A stretch of 6,798 nt of DNA, taken from Anaerolineae bacterium CG2_30_58_95 (GTDB taxonomy: Bacteria > Chloroflexota > Anaerolineae > Anaerolineales > Villigracilaceae). Under the pieces are notes generated by a model. That model was not told the origin of the DNA. It did no database searches and worked only from the letters and a program-made list of their open reading frames with translations. Shown here piece after piece: positions 4,680 to 6,798 of the stretch. Where the stretch lies: contig MNXK01000207.1 in the NCBI GenBank assembly GCA_001872165.1, positions 1-6,798 on the forward strand. The letters are read 5' to 3'. The stretch's first letter is position 1. Every line of letters begins with the position of its first letter. A program made the position numbers and the translations under genes.

Positions 4680-6798
4680 ATGCCGCCTCGATCTTCCCGC
4701 TCCGCGCAACCGCCTCCACAGGCGGCTCACCCAGAACAACCTCTGCCAGGGGATTGGATTGATCGCCTGGCTCGTTTCCAGTCCCATTTTGGACGCTTTG
4801 CCTGGGACGTTCTCGGCGTGCTGCTGCTGGCTTTGGCTTTGATGGTTTTCCTGGGATTGTTGGGCATCTCGGCTGGCAGGCTGCTCTCGCTGGTGGTCGG
4901 CTTGCTTGAGCTCTGGTTTGGCTGGGGCAGCCTGCTGGTCATCGCCGCGGCCTGCCTGGGCGGCTTGCTGGCCTTCCGCCGCAGCCGCGGCCCGCTGAAA
5001 TTGAACTGGGGACAGGTCATCGCCATCGAGCTGGCTGCCTTCCTGACCCTGGCCGTGCTTTCGGTGGTCAGTGGCAATTCCCTGTCGCAAGCCGAGAACG
5101 GCTGGTGGGGCGGGCGGGTCGGCTGGGGACTGTCCATGCTGCTGGCAAAATACCTTGGTTCGTTTGGGGGCGGCTTCGTTGTTTTCCTGCTTTGGGGACT
5201 GGCCCTGACGACCGCGTTCGGGCTGTGGCGACGGTTCGAGGCGATCCTGCTCAAGCTGGCCGGCGAGCCGCCGGTTTCGGACCGCTCGGCTGAGCGCTCG
5301 CGGCGAAGCCTTCAGCCTGCCGCGCCGGACGAGGCAATTATCTCCGCCTCGGCCGGGACAACCTCCCCGTCCCAGGAGCGAGCGAAAAAGCGCGAGGGGC
5401 GTTTGCCGCCGCAGTTCCGCAAGTCATTCAAGGTTTCCGAACAACCCGATGATCGCCCGGCCGAACCGCTGCCGCGCGGCGAGCGCCTGCCGCCGCTGAA
5501 CCTGCTGGTCAGCGAACAGAGCACTCGTCCGGACGAGCGTAATATCAACCAGACGGCTGGCCTGATCGAGAAGACGCTGGCCGACTTCGGCATCCCGGCG
5601 CGGGTGGTGGGCTTCCGCATCGGGCCGACCGTGACCCAGTTCGCCGTCGAGCCGGGCTTCATCGAGAAGGGTGAGGCGGAGAACGGTGACCCAAACCGGC
5701 AGAAGGTGCGCGTGGCGCAGATTGCCAATCTCTCGCGCGACCTGGCCCTGGCCCTCTCGGCTGAACGTCTGCGCATCGAAGCGCCGGTACCGGGGCGTTC
5801 TTACGTCGGCATTGAAGTCCCTAATCTGCGCGCCATCACCGTGCGCCTGCGCCCGATCCTGGAGAGCGAGGCGTTCTACAAGGTTGGCTCGCCGCTTGCC
5901 ATTGCCCTGGGGCGGGACGTTTCCGGCCAGCCGGTGGTCGCTGACCTGTCAAAGATGCCGCACCTGTTGATCGCCGGGACGACCGGCTCAGGCAAGTCGG
6001 TGTGCATCTCCGCCATCACGGCCTGCCTGGCGATGAACAACACGCCCGAAGATTTGCGCTTGGTGATGATCGACTCCAAGATGGTCGAGCTGATCCGTTA
6101 CAACGGACTCTCGCACCTGTACGGCAAGGTCGAGACCGACATCCAGCGCATCCTGGGCGTGCTGCGCTGGGTGGTGGTCGAAATGGAACACCGCTATAAA
6201 TTGCTCGAGGCGGCGAAGGCGCGTGACATCGAGGCCTATAACCGCAAGCTCCAGCGCCGCAAGGATACACAGCCGCTGCCGCGCATCGTGGTGCTGATTG
6301 ACGAGATGGCTGACCTGATGATGTCCGCGCCCGACCAGACCGAGCACAACCTGGTGCGCCTGGCGCAGATGGCGCGCGCCACCGGCATCCACCTCGTGGT
6401 GGCGACCCAGCGCCCCAGCACGGACGTGGTCACCGGCCTGATCAAGGCCAACTTCCCGGCGCGCATTTCCTTTGCCGTCGCCTCGCAGGTCGATTCGCGC
6501 GTTATCCTGGATATGCCCGGGGCGGATACCTTGCTCGGCCGCGGGGATATGCTCTTCATCAACCCGGAAGCCGGCAATCCGGTGCGCGCTCAAGGCGTGA
6601 TGGTTACCGATCAGGAGATCGAGCGCATTATTGCCTTCTGGCAGAAAATGAACCCCTCGCAAGAGCTGCGTTCGCCGTGGGAGGCTCTCTTGAGCCAGCC
6701 GGAGGGCGATAGCGACGAGGTGCTGATCGAGCAGGCCATCACTGTCCTCAAGCAGGAGCAGCGCGCCAGCGCCTCCATGCTCCAGCGCCGCTTGCGGA
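4680..6798 (+). CDS. ftsK: FtsK/SpoIIIE DNA translocase, 3'-truncated by window end
   Basis: The frame is open from ATG 4680 to the window edge (706 residues visible). FtsK is a septum-located hexameric ATPase that pumps chromosomal DNA during division and assists dimer resolution. A Pro/Gln-rich leader (1-35) precedes roughly four to five membrane helices (about 41-62, 69-99, 110-131, 148-183). A short charged linker (185-270) resembles SpoIIIE rather than the very long E. coli FtsK linker. The alpha domain spans about 272-385 (INQTAGLIEKTLADFGIPARVVGFRIGPTVTQF, 289-321). The RecA-like beta domain has Walker A GTTGSGKS at 433-440, Walker B VVLIDE at 537-542, ATQRPSTDVVTGLIKANFPARISF at 575-598, and LLGRGDML at 618-625. 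The DNA-reading gamma winged helix starts near 680 (VLIEQAITVLKQEQRASASMLQRRLR) and is cut off. The start has no good Shine-Dalgarno sequence and lies 3 bases after the S1 stop, suggesting coupling. Two usually Pro positions are Ser (466, 477). Confidence 0.95.
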   Translation, partial: MPPRSSRSAQPPPQAAHPEQPLPGDWIDRLARFQSHFGRFAWDVLGVLLLALALMVFLGLLGISAGRLLSLVVGLLELWFGWGSLLVIAAACLGGLLAFRRSRGPLKLNWGQVIAIELAAFLTLAVLSVVSGNSLSQAENGWWGGRVGWGLSMLLAKYLGSFGGGFVVFLLWGLALTTAFGLWRRFEAILLKLAGEPPVSDRSAERSRRSLQPAAPDEAIISASAGTTSPSQERAKKREGRLPPQFRKSFKVSEQPDDRPAEPLPRGERLPPLNLLVSEQSTRPDERNINQTAGLIEKTLADFGIPARVVGFRIGPTVTQFAVEPGFIEKGEAENGDPNRQKVRVAQIANLSRDLALALSAERLRIEAPVPGRSYVGIEVPNLRAITVRLRPILESEAFYKVGSPLAIALGRDVSGQPVVADLSKMPHLLIAGTTGSGKSVCISAITACLAMNNTPEDLRLVMIDSKMVELIRYNGLSHLYGKVETDIQRILGVLRWVVVEMEHRYKLLEAAKARDIEAYNRKLQRRKDTQPLPRIVVLIDEMADLMMSAPDQTEHNLVRLAQMARATGIHLVVATQRPSTDVVTGLIKANFPARISFAVASQVDSRVILDMPGADTLLGRGDMLFINPEAGNPVRAQGVMVTDQEIERIIAFWQKMNPSQELRSPWEALLSQPEGDSDEVLIEQAITVLKQEQRASASMLQRRLR

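Noticed and set aside
4188..5090. A 300-codon open frame on the minus strand
   Set aside because: It lies antisense to the S1 and FtsK genes; the product is low-complexity (Gln/His/Ala/Arg-rich) and matches no fold. It is a GC-rich shadow of real coding sequence.
5988..6662. A 224-codon minus-strand open frame opposite the FtsK motor domain
   Set aside because: It is antisense to highly conserved FtsK motifs; its His/Arg/Asp-rich composition is the usual mirror of GC-rich codons.
1..6798. A defence island, phage remnant or CRISPR array
   Set aside because: No direct-repeat array, nuclease, integrase or phage gene was seen. FtsK here is the chromosomal membrane-anchored form, not a conjugative or phage-type translocase.

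Overview
The window is a GC-rich bacterial segment in which every credible gene lies on the + strand with very short gaps (9, 9, 23, an overlap or about 160, and 3 bases). Gene content and protein style suggest a member of the Chloroflexota, probably Anaerolineae-like: a two-TM protein with a Ser/Thr/Pro linker and an Ig-like outer domain, a multi-TM GAF protein ending in a 'SEADLYRKQR' helix-turn-helix, a three-domain S1 protein, and a short-linker FtsK. That assignment rests on remembered family style, not on a search.

Layout: (1) the 3' end of a trimeric-type purine nucleoside phosphorylase (2-379); (2) a small membrane-anchored protein with an extracytoplasmic beta-rich domain (389-1069); (3) a GNAT-family N-acetyltransferase (1079-1618); (4) a 650-residue protein with about eight or nine membrane segments, a GAF-like domain and a sigma-region-4-like HTH, but no kinase or cyclase domain (1642-3594); (5) a palindrome-rich, less GC-rich spacer (3595-3758) holding a 106-bp inverted-repeat element; (6) a ribosomal protein S1-like RNA-binding protein with three S1 domains (core 3759-4676); (7) an FtsK/SpoIIIE DNA translocase starting 3 bases later and running off the window inside its gamma domain (4680-6798).

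The genes look co-transcribed but do not form an obvious single pathway. Purine salvage, acetylation, translation (S1) and chromosome segregation (FtsK) are housekeeping functions. The least conventional parts are the membrane GAF-HTH protein, which may be a one-component membrane regulator, and the repeat element abutting the start of the S1 gene. The S1 reading frame stays open through that element back to a second start codon that has a strong Shine-Dalgarno sequence and overlaps the upstream stop codon.

No tRNA, rRNA, CRISPR array, transposase or phage gene was seen. Nothing here is clearly a new defence or mobile system. The repeat element and the hybrid regulator are the best candidates for follow-up.
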